Source of the DNA: Bacteroidota bacterium
GTDB lineage: Bacteria > Bacteroidota > Bacteroidia > UKL13-3
Direction: 5' to 3'
Length of the DNA: 64,000 nucleotides
Assembly: GCA_027484685.1 (NCBI GenBank)
Contig: JAIXSO010000013.1
Coordinates: 1 to 64,000, forward strand
Shown: in pieces, positions 8,517 to 17,066 of the stretch
How positions within the stretch are numbered: the stretch's first letter is position 1
Layout: each line of letters opens with the position of its first letter
Translations under genes and position numbers: made by a program
The notes under the pieces: generated by a model
The model's database searches: none
Told to the model about the DNA's origin: nothing
Seen by the model: only the letters and a program-made list of their open reading frames with translations

Positions 8517-9164
8517 TTAAGCTAATTTATCTTTAAGCAATTTTGCCACTTTTTCTTTATTTACTATATAGCTAAATTTTCTTTTGTAGCCAATAACTTT
8601 CAAATTCCTAAATTCTTTGAAATAAACCTCTTCATCTTGAGAAACATTACTTTTTGTAAATTTTTCAAAAACTGTTTTTCCTTCACAAATGATATATTCT
8701 GGTTTTACTATTTCAACTAATTTATAAATCCATTTTTCAGATAATTTTTCAATTTCGTGTTTTTCTAATTCTTTTATCAGTTTTAATAAATCATTGGTGT
8801 TTTTAGTTGCTAAAAAATAGTAATTTGATTTCACTGAATTTTTTAATTCCATTTTTGAGATTCCAGCAAGTTCAAATAACTTTCTTGTTTCTTTTGCCAA
8901 TCTATATTCTTGTCCAACATACTCTGAATTTTGCATTGGACTAAATCTTTTTACATTATTAATTTTTTTGCCCTCATTGTTATAATATCCTGCACCTGGA
9001 TTAATTCCAATAAACATAAATTTAGGATTATGAATCAGAGGAGTAAATAATATTTGTATTCCTCTAAAATATTTTTTGGCGACTTTTTTCAAATTCTCAT
9101 CATTTTCGAATTTGTTCAAAAAGTCTTCAACTTCTAATTTTATTTCATTGTAAGATTTTTCCAT
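8517..9164 (-). CDS. Uracil-DNA glycosylase superfamily-like protein, RM-island accessory gene
   Basis: 215 residues. After a helical N-terminus the stretch 'PKFMFIGINPGAGYY' (about 47-61) resembles the first active-site motif of the UDG superfamily (GxNPG), and the layout of alternating strands and helices to 'EYIICEG' fits that fold. I do not see the usual second motif (H-P-S/T) near the C-terminus, where 'IGYKRKFSYIVNKEKVAKLL' stands instead, so the catalytic type is uncertain. Last gene of the minus-strand block that begins with hsdR, 90 bases after the preceding gene. Could be a base-excision enzyme or a divergent nucleic-acid-binding relative; its presence in a restriction island suggests defence, which is inference. 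Confidence 0.55.
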   Translation of the reverse strand: MEKSYNEIKLEVEDFLNKFENDENLKKVAKKYFRGIQILFTPLIHNPKFMFIGINPGAGYYNNEGKKINNVKRFSPMQNSEYVGQEYRLAKETRKLFELAGISKMELKNSVKSNYYFLATKNTNDLLKLIKELEKHEIEKLSEKWIYKLVEIVKPEYIICEGKTVFEKFTKSNVSQDEEVYFKEFRNLKVIGYKRKFSYIVNKEKVAKLLKDKLA

Positions 9165-9254
9165 TGATTTTTAAAATTGTGCTTTTACTCTTAGTTGATG
9201 CCTTACAACAACATGAATACGATTTTTGAAAACGGAATAGAAACGAGTTAAAAA

Positions 9255-9608
9255 TTATAGTTTTTCAATAACATTACTTGAAAGTAAAAGTGCAAAAAAG
9301 GGTGAACGTTTTCGATATATTTTTGTGCCTTTGAAAGACTCCTTACCGGATGAAGTGTTAAATATTTCTAATTCTTTCAATCTATTAACTACAGTAACAA
9401 AATCAGTGAAACCAATTACCTCTGGTTCTTCATTATTTCTTGTTTCTGCTGAAAAACTTATTTCGTCTTTTGTTACATAATTAACTGTATAAGGAATTTT
9501 ATCCTTAATACTTTTGATGATCACATCATTTGAAAGCCCTTGCTCTATAAATGCCCAAATATCTTTAGGACTTTTATTTATTACTTTTTCTGAAAATTTG
9601 TAATTCAT
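9255..9608 (-). CDS. Hypothetical protein in the type I RM operon
   Basis: 117 residues, soluble, basic C-terminus (KIYRKRSPFF). No motif I recognise. Its ATG start (9608) lies inside the 3' end of the preceding gene, overlapping it by 35 bases in another frame, so the two are probably translationally coupled and act together. Position in the operon suggests an accessory to the restriction system, nothing more can be said. Confidence 0.6.
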   Translation of the reverse strand: MNYKFSEKVINKSPKDIWAFIEQGLSNDVIIKSIKDKIPYTVNYVTKDEISFSAETRNNEEPEVIGFTDFVTVVNRLKELEIFNTSSGKESFKGTKIYRKRSPFFALLLSSNVIEKL

Positions 9609-10083
9609 ATAACCTTTTATAAATTTTGTTACTTAATTTGTATTCATATTTTAAATGATAAATCAATACTTCATAAGATTTTAAAGGTTTAGATTTATCG
9701 CTTAATAACTCTTGTAAAATGGCTAGGTGAAAATCTTTATTTTTACTTTTAGGGGCTAATCGTAAAATGTTTCTACTATAATTTTTATAATACTTTTTGA
9801 AAAACATAAAGCTATAATCAAAATGATTTATAGAATTAAAAAATAAGTCAAGGTCTTGTTCTGAAAGATTAGCTTGAAGTGTTGACAGATCAATTGCATT
9901 AACATACTTCAAAGAGTTAGGTAAAAATGGATTTGTTTCTATTTCATTAGCTGTTATTTTTCTAGCTTGGTTTTGAGGCCGAGGTAATTTTAGTCTAAAG
10001 TCTCTTATTAACTTAAAATATGACATATTTTTGTCGTATAAAGGCTTCAAACCTAGTGTTAATATAGTCATTAATAATTCCAT
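9574..10083 (-). CDS. Hypothetical helical protein downstream of hsdMS
   Basis: About 169 residues from the ATG at 10083 (a TTG three bases earlier is possible). Mostly helical and basic, with aromatic-rich stretches such as FDYSFMFFKKYYKNY and no catalytic motif I recognise. It starts 11 bases after the hsdMS stop and overlaps the next gene by 35 bases, so it belongs to the same transcription unit. Function unknown; a partner of the 117-residue protein is likely from the overlap. Confidence 0.6.
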   Translation of the reverse strand: MELLMTILTLGLKPLYDKNMSYFKLIRDFRLKLPRPQNQARKITANEIETNPFLPNSLKYVNAIDLSTLQANLSEQDLDLFFNSINHFDYSFMFFKKYYKNYSRNILRLAPKSKNKDFHLAILQELLSDKSKPLKSYEVLIYHLKYEYKLSNKIYKRLYELQIFRKSNK

Positions 10084-10094
10084 CAAATATTCAT

Positions 10095-12728
10095 TTACTT
10101 ACTTTTTAAATATTCCACTTCTGGCTCTGCTGCCATTAATAGTTCAGGTTCTTCTTCTTTTTTTACACCCCAAACCTCAGCAATTTTTGTTTTAATTTTT
10201 TGCTCAAATATTTCAATTAAGCGTTTGTTGGCATTTACCAATTGCATTTCCTCTTCTATGGCTTTTACAATGGTTTGTTGTTCTTGGATAGGTGGCACAC
10301 TAATTTGAAGTTCCTGTACCATTCCAAGTGTTAAATATCTTGTACCTGTTCCTTTTGAAATATTTTGCAAATGACCAAGATGATCTTCAAGCTGTACCTT
10401 TAACAACTTATACTCAAATCTATTTTCGAATTCCTTCTTAATTGTAATTACATATGTCCTTTGATATGCATTAAACTTTCCTTTATAATGTTTAACATCA
10501 TAAACTGCTGCTGCATTATTTCCGGCAAGTAATAATGCTTCACAATCAAAAGCCCATTTATCAATTTTGAAAGTGTCTTTAGAACAAGTAAAAAATGGAT
10601 ATTCACCATCTTCTTTTGCTTCATTACTATTTAGTTTTCCAGTAGTGATATTTACCAAATGTTGCAGCTCCACCATTTCCCAATCAGGGTTGATAGAGAT
10701 AGTCGGTTTGTAGTTGTTTACTACCTGTTTAGCTCCGTCTATTATTTTTTGGTAGCCTTCTATTTCGGCAACTATTTGTTGTTGTATTTCAAGCGGTGGG
10801 AGGGGGATTTCAATGCTTCTAAGCAATCCCAACGAAACGTATTTTTGTGCAACACCTTTTGCTTCTGAAAGGAAGAAATCATTTATTTGTTCAGAACCTA
10901 AAATGTATTTAAGGTAAACATTATTGACTTTAGAATTTTCATTGAACTTAATTAGGGCTACATTTTTAATCCCAAATTCTCTTTCCTTTTTTACAATAAT
11001 TGGGTTACCAATTGTACCAATCATCGGCATAATGATGTCTCCATCTTCAACCAATGAACGTTTATTTATTTTATCTAAATCTTCTCTTGAAATCAGGTTC
11101 ACATTTGAAAAATCAATTTTACCATCAATAATATTTTTAGATGTCACTAATGGAAAACCATCCATTACATAGGTAGGACTATCGTGAGTTCCATCACGTA
11201 CATCACATATGTCTTCAAGTTTTACTAATTCAAATTCAGTTAATGAAACCTTGGCTTCAAAATATCTTTCGGCACTTAAAACCACATCTTTATTTCCTAA
11301 AACAATTTCTTTCTCAACTAGAGTTGCCAAGCCCGGTAAATCTTCGAAAGCAGATGTTTCACTGTCGTTCAGCATGACAAGGTAGTTTTTGTATGCTTCT
11401 AAAGTTTGCAAAGCCAAAGGCAAATCGTTTTTGTCAATCTCTCTGCGTTGTGCGCCTAAATCAAAGCCATCGTTTTCAATTTTCAAAAACAAAATATGTT
11501 TACTCTTTTTCGCCAAGCATTTGTCTAAAATCAATACACTTGTTTTTACACCACTGTATGGTTGAAACACACCTGCCGGTAAACTAATTACAGCTATCAA
11601 ACTATCTTGCACCAACATTTTACGCAATTGCTTGTAAGCAGTTTGGCTAGTGGCTACTATTCCGTTGGGTACTACTATGCCTGCTCGTCCGTTAGGGTTT
11701 AAATGTTCGGCTATATAATCGGTAAACAATACTTCAGCTTTATTGGCTTGCACGCCAAATCTTTTATGTGGTCTAATCCCGCCTTTTGGAGTCATAAATG
11801 GCGGGTTTGCCAAAATTACATCATAGGTTTCGTTCCAACGTTCTTCGCTGCTTAAGCTATCGTATTCGTGTATTAAAGGTGTAGCAAAACCATGCAAATA
11901 CATATTTACCAAACTCAAGCGTACCATATCGGGGCTAATATCGTAACCAACTATGTTTTGTGCCAATCGTTTTCTTTCGTCAGGCGTTAATTGGTCTGAA
12001 CCATGATTAATTTGATCAAATGATTTTCCTTGATTTTTGTCTTTGTTAATCATGTAATCAAAAAAATCAACTGAATCAAGGTTCAGATTTATTTTTTTAT
12101 AAGCACTCAACAAAAATCCCGCAGTTCCACAAGCAGGGTCAAGCACGGTTTCATTTTTTTGTGGGTTTACGCAAGCCGTTACAAAATCTATAATATGCCT
12201 TGGTGTTCTAAACTGTCCTGCATCGCCTTGGCTACCCATTACGCTTAATAAGTATTCAAAAGCATCGCCTAGTTTTTCGCTATGGCTATATTCAAATTCA
12301 TTAATGGTTTTAAGAAACATTTTTAACGTTTCTGGGTCGCGGTAAGGTAAATAAGCATTTTTAAAAATATCGCGAAACAAGGCAGGAATATTGGGGTTTT
12401 TATCCATTCCTGTAATAGCCTCCGAATACAGTTGAAGCATTTCGGTGGCTGTTACTTTGCTATCAAATAATTTATCCCAGCGGTATTTACTAAATTCTAT
12501 TAATTTATCTTGTTTGCGGTCGGTTGGAAATTCAGGATCAGGAATTTTATAATCAGCAAAAAATTTAACGTTACCGCCCAATTCTATTGCTTCTTTATCC
12601 ATGTCGTCCATGAATTTATAAATCAAACCAATGGTAATTTGTTCAATTTGTGCTTTAGGGTCTGGCAATTTTCCTACCAATATATCTCGACAATCGTCTA
12701 TTCTTTTCTTGGTTTGTGAATCTAACAT
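10095..12728 (-). CDS. Type I restriction-modification methyltransferase-specificity fusion (HsdM-HsdS)
   Basis: 877 residues joining two subunits that are usually separate. Residues 1-480 are an N6-adenine methyltransferase of HsdM type: helical N-domain, SAM motif LDPACGTAGF (196-205) and catalytic NPPF (308-311). Residues about 500-870 contain two target-recognition domains, each ending in the typical S-subunit phrase (IPLPPLEIQQQIVAEIEGYQ and VSVPPIQEQQ-like) and a coiled-coil spacer. The protein should methylate and provide sequence recognition for the HsdR translocase. With two complete recognition halves, a split asymmetric target is expected; the sequence cannot be predicted. It begins 6 bases after the RAYT stop codon in the hsdR-RAYT-hsdMS operon. 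Confidence 0.92.
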   Translation of the reverse strand: MLDSQTKKRIDDCRDILVGKLPDPKAQIEQITIGLIYKFMDDMDKEAIELGGNVKFFADYKIPDPEFPTDRKQDKLIEFSKYRWDKLFDSKVTATEMLQLYSEAITGMDKNPNIPALFRDIFKNAYLPYRDPETLKMFLKTINEFEYSHSEKLGDAFEYLLSVMGSQGDAGQFRTPRHIIDFVTACVNPQKNETVLDPACGTAGFLLSAYKKINLNLDSVDFFDYMINKDKNQGKSFDQINHGSDQLTPDERKRLAQNIVGYDISPDMVRLSLVNMYLHGFATPLIHEYDSLSSEERWNETYDVILANPPFMTPKGGIRPHKRFGVQANKAEVLFTDYIAEHLNPNGRAGIVVPNGIVATSQTAYKQLRKMLVQDSLIAVISLPAGVFQPYSGVKTSVLILDKCLAKKSKHILFLKIENDGFDLGAQRREIDKNDLPLALQTLEAYKNYLVMLNDSETSAFEDLPGLATLVEKEIVLGNKDVVLSAERYFEAKVSLTEFELVKLEDICDVRDGTHDSPTYVMDGFPLVTSKNIIDGKIDFSNVNLISREDLDKINKRSLVEDGDIIMPMIGTIGNPIIVKKEREFGIKNVALIKFNENSKVNNVYLKYILGSEQINDFFLSEAKGVAQKYVSLGLLRSIEIPLPPLEIQQQIVAEIEGYQKIIDGAKQVVNNYKPTISINPDWEMVELQHLVNITTGKLNSNEAKEDGEYPFFTCSKDTFKIDKWAFDCEALLLAGNNAAAVYDVKHYKGKFNAYQRTYVITIKKEFENRFEYKLLKVQLEDHLGHLQNISKGTGTRYLTLGMVQELQISVPPIQEQQTIVKAIEEEMQLVNANKRLIEIFEQKIKTKIAEVWGVKKEEEPELLMAAEPEVEYLKSK

Positions 12729-12734
12729 GTATGG

Positions 12735-13841
12735 TTATTTATAAAATTGGTCTTTACACCAATTTGCGGGGTTATTTGTAATGTATTCCGAAATTTTTTG
12801 GAACGATTCATCATTCCTAATAATATGGTCGTGAAATCGAGATTGCCATGCAAAATCAATATTTATTTTACGCGATTCAAATGCGGTACGGCCTTTATAC
12901 CATCTAATTATTTTTGATAAATTATCGTGCAACATAGGATTATGATTTCCGGTAATTCCACCAATTGGTTTATCTGGTAGAGACGCGATTAATCGCGTCT
13001 GTACGTTTGCGTCCGATGATGGAGACGCGATAAATCGCGTCTGTACGTGCGCGTTATCCTGTAGAGACGCAATTAATTGCGTCTCCTGTGATTGCGTTGA
13101 TTCATTTGCGTCCGATAATGGAGACGCGATAAATCGCGTCTGTACATTTGCGTTATCCTGTAGAGACGCAATTAATTGCGTCTCCTGTGATTGCGTTGAA
13201 TCATTTGCGTCCGATAATGGAGACGCGATAAATCGCGTCTGTACGTTTGCGTCATCCTGTAGAGACGCAATTAATTGCGTCTCCTGTGTTTGCGTTGATT
13301 CATTTGTGTCCGATGATTGAGACGCGATAAATCGCGTCTGTACGTGCGGGTTATCCTGTAAAGACGCAATTAATTGCGTCTCCTGTGATTGCGTTGTTTC
13401 ATCTGCGTCCGATAATGGAGACGCGATAAATCGCGTCTGTACATTTGCGTTATCCTGTAGAGACGCAATTAATTGCGTCTGTGATTGCGTCTGTTGTAAT
13501 TGCGTTGATTCTTTTGCGTCCGATAATGGAGACGCGATAAATCGCGTCTGTACGTCCGCATCATCCTGTTTATCAATAATTATAATGCCATGCATATGAT
13601 TAGGCATAATTACATGGTTATGCAATTTTGCAAATGGAAATTTTTCCGGAATTTGTAACCAAAAATCATTGGCCAATTTCCCAATTTCATTTAAAACCAT
13701 TTCTTCATTTATTACATCACCAAAAAAACAGGTTCTGTTTTGTGTGCAAATGGTTACAAAATAGGAAGAATTTAATCCATAATCCCAACCTATTAATCTG
13801 CTAGATGGAATGCGATATTTATTTTTATATTTATCTGACAT
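12735..13841 (-). CDS. REP-associated tyrosine transposase (RAYT, Y1 HUH family) with in-frame repeat insert
   Basis: 368 residues. The N-terminal half has the HUH motif 'HNHVIMPNHMHGI' (metal ligands H82 and H84). The C-terminal half (about 285-368) has 'KIIRWYKGRTAFE', 'FAWQSRFHDHIIR' and 'SEYITNNP', whose Y353 is at the nucleophile position of the family, so the catalytic core looks intact. Between them, residues about 93-275 consist of 33-residue repeats ('QTRFIASPLSDA...TQLIASLQDNA') encoded by 99-bp DNA units rich in palindromes; ordinary RAYTs of this type have only a short linker there. The ATG overlaps the hsdR stop (TAATG) and the stop lies 6 bases before hsdMS, so the gene is wired into the restriction operon. 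RAYTs nick and join single strands at palindromic REP-like elements. Confidence 0.9.
   Translation of the reverse strand: MSDKYKNKYRIPSSRLIGWDYGLNSSYFVTICTQNRTCFFGDVINEEMVLNEIGKLANDFWLQIPEKFPFAKLHNHVIMPNHMHGIIIIDKQDDADVQTRFIASPLSDAKESTQLQQTQSQTQLIASLQDNANVQTRFIASPLSDADETTQSQETQLIASLQDNPHVQTRFIASQSSDTNESTQTQETQLIASLQDDANVQTRFIASPLSDANDSTQSQETQLIASLQDNANVQTRFIASPLSDANESTQSQETQLIASLQDNAHVQTRFIASPSSDANVQTRLIASLPDKPIGGITGNHNPMLHDNLSKIIRWYKGRTAFESRKINIDFAWQSRFHDHIIRNDESFQKISEYITNNPANWCKDQFYK
12981..13549. repeat. Array of 12 palindromes inside the RAYT gene (99-bp tandem repeat)
   Basis: Two palindrome types alternate. Type A (half-site AGACGCGAT) begins at 12981, 13023, 13122, 13221, 13320, 13419 and 13530; type B (half-site GAGACGCAATT, perfect over 20-22 bp) begins at 13064, 13163, 13262, 13362 and 13461. 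Starts alternate by about 41 and 58 bases, a 99-bp period, which is 33 codons and keeps the frame; the last spacing is 12 bases longer. Many are framed by GTA...TAC. I find no copy elsewhere in the window. Confidence 0.95.
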
Positions 13842-16369
13842 TATGCTGCAAATTGGTCTAATTTTATATAATCTTTTATATAAACGGGTATTACATCACG
13901 GTATTTTGCAGCCACATCTTTAAACTGTGCAATGGTTAAGGTAGGGTTGGTTTGCAAGGCATGGAAATCTTTGTTTTCAATTATTTTCCTTATGTCTTGG
14001 TCCACTATATAGGCTTTAAAGAAATACTTTAATGCCCTTAGGTTTACATCTTCTTCGGGTGGATAAATGGAAATAAATTTATCAAACTCTTCTTCTAATA
14101 ATTCGTCTTTGGTTTTGAATTTTGGAATAATGCCAAAAATCTTTTCTACCATTTCTCTAATTGATACCTTGCGGTCAATCTTTGCAGATTTACGCAATTT
14201 TTCAAGGTTAAAGTATTCTTCGGGTTTGTCAAAAATTTCTTGTTGAATGTGGTTTATTACATGCTCCCAATTTCCAAGTTCTACATTTTTCTTAATAATA
14301 TCGTCCATGATAATGCGGCTTTCAAAACTTTTAAAAAGCTCACGGTCAATGCGCATACCTTCTACACCAATTTGTTGTTCATTTAACACTAACAAAGGGT
14401 CGGGTAATAAACTGGTGTATTCTTTTATAGTTTGACCACCGTTTACAATGATAGTAGCACCTAGTCTTGGTTTAGGTAATATTAGTTTTTCATCGTAATC
14501 AAACTTTTCTTCAAAATATTCGCAATTGGCAAAAAAGTCAAATAGCTTAAATAACTCTTTTTCGTGACGAATAATTTCCTCTTCGTTCAATTCGTTTTTA
14601 AATTTAAACTCAAAAGTATTTTTGCGTGTTCCTCTTCCTTTTATTTGCACAAAATCAGCAGGGCTAAATATTGGCCTCATCATACAAATATTTAATAAAT
14701 CAGGACAATCGTAACCTGTAGTCATCATTCCTACTGTAACACAAACCCTTGTTTTGCTGGTTTTGTAACCCTCTAGCCAATTTGATACGCCACTTAATTT
14801 ATTATTGGTAAAATTAATGGTCATTTGCTGTGCATCGCCAACTTGCGATGTTACTTGCATGGCAAAATCTGATTGGTATTTACCAGGGAAATATTGTTCA
14901 GCATAATCGTTCAACATTTCAGTAATTTTCCTTGCATGGTTTTGACTTACTGCAAAAATAATTGTCTTACCAATTTCGTTGGTAATAGGGTCGCGTAAAG
15001 CATTTTCTAAAAATGTTTGACAAAAAGAACTGTTGGTTTTTTCAGAGAAAAACTTCTTTTCAAAATCACGCGAAATAAAGGTTTCAACTTCTTCTCCTTC
15101 CTCAGCAGTTATTGCCACTGCATAACCTTCATCCGAAAGCAATTGAGTAGTTATTTCCGTTCTGGCATCAATGGTTTTTGGATTTTTTAAATAATCATCT
15201 TTTACACCTTCTATAAGCGAATACCTAAAAGTTGGTTCTCCACCTTCGCATCCAAAAGTGTTGTAGGTATCGCGCAGCATTCTACGTTCTATTTCTCTGG
15301 GGTCGTTATCTCTAATTTTTTGTGGGTCAACACCTTTTAAATAATCTTTTGGGGTAGCAGTTAATCCTAATTTATAACCCGAAAAATATTCAAAAACAGC
15401 TCTTGCATTTCCTGAAATAGATCGGTGAGATTCGTCAGAAATTAATAAATCAAAATCTGTAGGTGAAAATTCATTTCTATACTTGTTATTGTACATTAAT
15501 GATTGAATAGTGGTAACTATAATGTCAGCTTTTCTCCAATCGTTTTTATGTTCTTTATAAATAAAAGTGCTGTAATCAGGTTTTAAATAATTAATAAATG
15601 CTTTGCATGCTTGGTCTTCTAGTTCCAATCTATCCACCAAAAACAGTACTTTTCTTGCATTTTTTGTTCTTAAAAAGAGCCTAATAACAGCAGCAGCAGT
15701 TAATGTTTTGCCAGTTCCTGTGGCCATTTCAAACAGAAAACGGTCTTTACCTTCACTTACTGCTTGCTGTAATTTTTCAATAGCTTTTAATTGATAATTG
15801 CGAAGAAACCTTAATCCATTTGTCCAAATAAAATTTTTGCTTAGTTCAATACTTCCTTTCCAATCTGGCTTTATAGCATAATCGGGCATTTGAACTGCTA
15901 CTATATAATCGTTTGCTATCTTTTCTAGCGCTAACGCATTTCTATCAGGATTCCATTCTTTAATTGCTCCAATTTCCATTGGAGAAGGAAATTTATAAAT
16001 AGGTTTTGGATTACCTTTAGTTATATCCCAAAAATAATGAACTATTCCATTTGAAAGGATTACATATTGCGCCCCAACAGTTTTAGCGTATTTTCTGGCT
16101 TGTTCTTTAGCAACTAATGGATGAAGGCTTTCTTTTTTTGCTTCAAGTACACAAATGGGTTTGTTATTACTATCAGTTAATAAAAAATCTAAAGAACCAC
16201 CTTTTGTTTTTTCATAATCATTTCCCCAAGCATCTATTTCGGTTTGGGTAATTTTTATATGGTTTTCAAGTAAAATATTAGCTTTCCCTGCCTCATTGTC
16301 AAAGAATTTCCAGCCTGCTTCGGTTAGCAGTTGGTTTATTTTAATTCTTGCTTGGGCTTCGTTATTCAT
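13841..16369 (-). CDS. hsdR: Type I restriction endonuclease subunit R (HsdR, EcoEI-like)
   Basis: 842 residues. An N-terminal PD-(D/E)xK nuclease is visible as D61 ... E76-x-K78 (SLDFLL and VLEAKKE), followed by a superfamily 2 translocase with Walker A FEMATGTGKT (213-222), the DEAD-box variant DESH (312-315), motif III GLTATP and a helicase C-terminal half ('GMMTTGYDCPDLLNICMMRP', 'QIKGRGTR'). The C-terminal 200 residues fit the EcoEI-R C-domain. It pumps DNA past the enzyme and cuts unmethylated DNA. First gene of the minus-strand operon; its stop TAA overlaps the ATG of the RAYT gene. Confidence 0.93.
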   Translation of the reverse strand: MNNEAQARIKINQLLTEAGWKFFDNEAGKANILLENHIKITQTEIDAWGNDYEKTKGGSLDFLLTDSNNKPICVLEAKKESLHPLVAKEQARKYAKTVGAQYVILSNGIVHYFWDITKGNPKPIYKFPSPMEIGAIKEWNPDRNALALEKIANDYIVAVQMPDYAIKPDWKGSIELSKNFIWTNGLRFLRNYQLKAIEKLQQAVSEGKDRFLFEMATGTGKTLTAAAVIRLFLRTKNARKVLFLVDRLELEDQACKAFINYLKPDYSTFIYKEHKNDWRKADIIVTTIQSLMYNNKYRNEFSPTDFDLLISDESHRSISGNARAVFEYFSGYKLGLTATPKDYLKGVDPQKIRDNDPREIERRMLRDTYNTFGCEGGEPTFRYSLIEGVKDDYLKNPKTIDARTEITTQLLSDEGYAVAITAEEGEEVETFISRDFEKKFFSEKTNSSFCQTFLENALRDPITNEIGKTIIFAVSQNHARKITEMLNDYAEQYFPGKYQSDFAMQVTSQVGDAQQMTINFTNNKLSGVSNWLEGYKTSKTRVCVTVGMMTTGYDCPDLLNICMMRPIFSPADFVQIKGRGTRKNTFEFKFKNELNEEEIIRHEKELFKLFDFFANCEYFEEKFDYDEKLILPKPRLGATIIVNGGQTIKEYTSLLPDPLLVLNEQQIGVEGMRIDRELFKSFESRIIMDDIIKKNVELGNWEHVINHIQQEIFDKPEEYFNLEKLRKSAKIDRKVSIREMVEKIFGIIPKFKTKDELLEEEFDKFISIYPPEEDVNLRALKYFFKAYIVDQDIRKIIENKDFHALQTNPTLTIAQFKDVAAKYRDVIPVYIKDYIKLDQFAA

Positions 16370-16748
16370 TGTTTTATAGTTACTTGATTAACTTTTTGCT
16401 TTTAAATAGGCAATTTATGTTTTTAATATTTCAAACATATTGTAAATACAGTTAATTACAAAGTATTTAGCAAGTACTTTTTAATTTTATATACTTTTTT
16501 ATTAATCATAGGTTTTATTAGTTCATAAAGCTTTCATAACAAATTCTAGAAGTTAGCTAATTATTATTAAAGAATATATTTACTTCAGTAACCGTACTTC
16601 TAAAAGCTTAATAACTATTCGAACTACAAACTATGAACTAAAAAAGCCGTAATTTATATAACAAATTGGTGTCAATGTGTAAGGGTGGTTTATTGTTTTA
16701 TCTTCATTTTTGACTAATTATTAAACCAATACTAACCCCTAACTAATT
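16370..16748. other. Divergent promoter region between hsdR and the stress cluster
   Basis: About 380 A+T-rich bases between genes transcribed away from each other, so both promoters must lie here. No repeat copy and no open frame; I cannot place either promoter with confidence. Confidence 0.5.
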
Positions 16749-17066
16749 ATGAACAAAATAAGTGTAGCGCTTACTGTTGTTATTTTACTATTTACTTTTT
16801 TTTCGGTAAAAGCTAAAAACAAAACAGTCTCCAATAAAAATGCTGTGGCATTGCAAAGCATCCAAAATACAAAATCGAATGTTCTTTTAAAGCGTTTAGA
16901 GGTAATAAAAGAAATGGATAAAAGCCAAATGAATAAAGAAGAGTTGAATACTTTATTAACCGAAGTGCGTGTAATCAATACACAGTTGGTGGCAGTAGAT
17001 GGGGGTATTTTTATTTCGGCTGGAGCTTTAATAGTAATACTCATTGTGCTGTTATTTCTTCTTTAA
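16749..17066 (+). CDS. Small membrane/periplasmic protein of the stress cluster
   Basis: 105 residues: a signal peptide or N-terminal membrane segment (1-22), a charged helical region (30-80) and a C-terminal membrane segment (GGIFISAGALIVILIVLLFLL). No family recognised with certainty. Its stop codon is directly followed by the TTG start of the DUF1003 gene, so the two are one operon. Probably an envelope stress protein by context only. Confidence 0.7.
   Translation: MNKISVALTVVILLFTFFSVKAKNKTVSNKNAVALQSIQNTKSNVLLKRLEVIKEMDKSQMNKEELNTLLTEVRVINTQLVAVDGGIFISAGALIVILIVLLFLL

Noticed and set aside
12981-13549. Regular palindromic array that could be mistaken for a CRISPR
   Set aside because: The spacers are themselves repeated, the palindromes are inside an open reading frame with a period of 33 codons, and no cas gene is near.
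12735-13841. RAYT judged inactive because FHDH replaces the more usual FYDH
   Set aside because: By my recollection the nucleophile is the Tyr of the YI-x-x-NP motif (Y353 here), which is present, as are H82 and H84.
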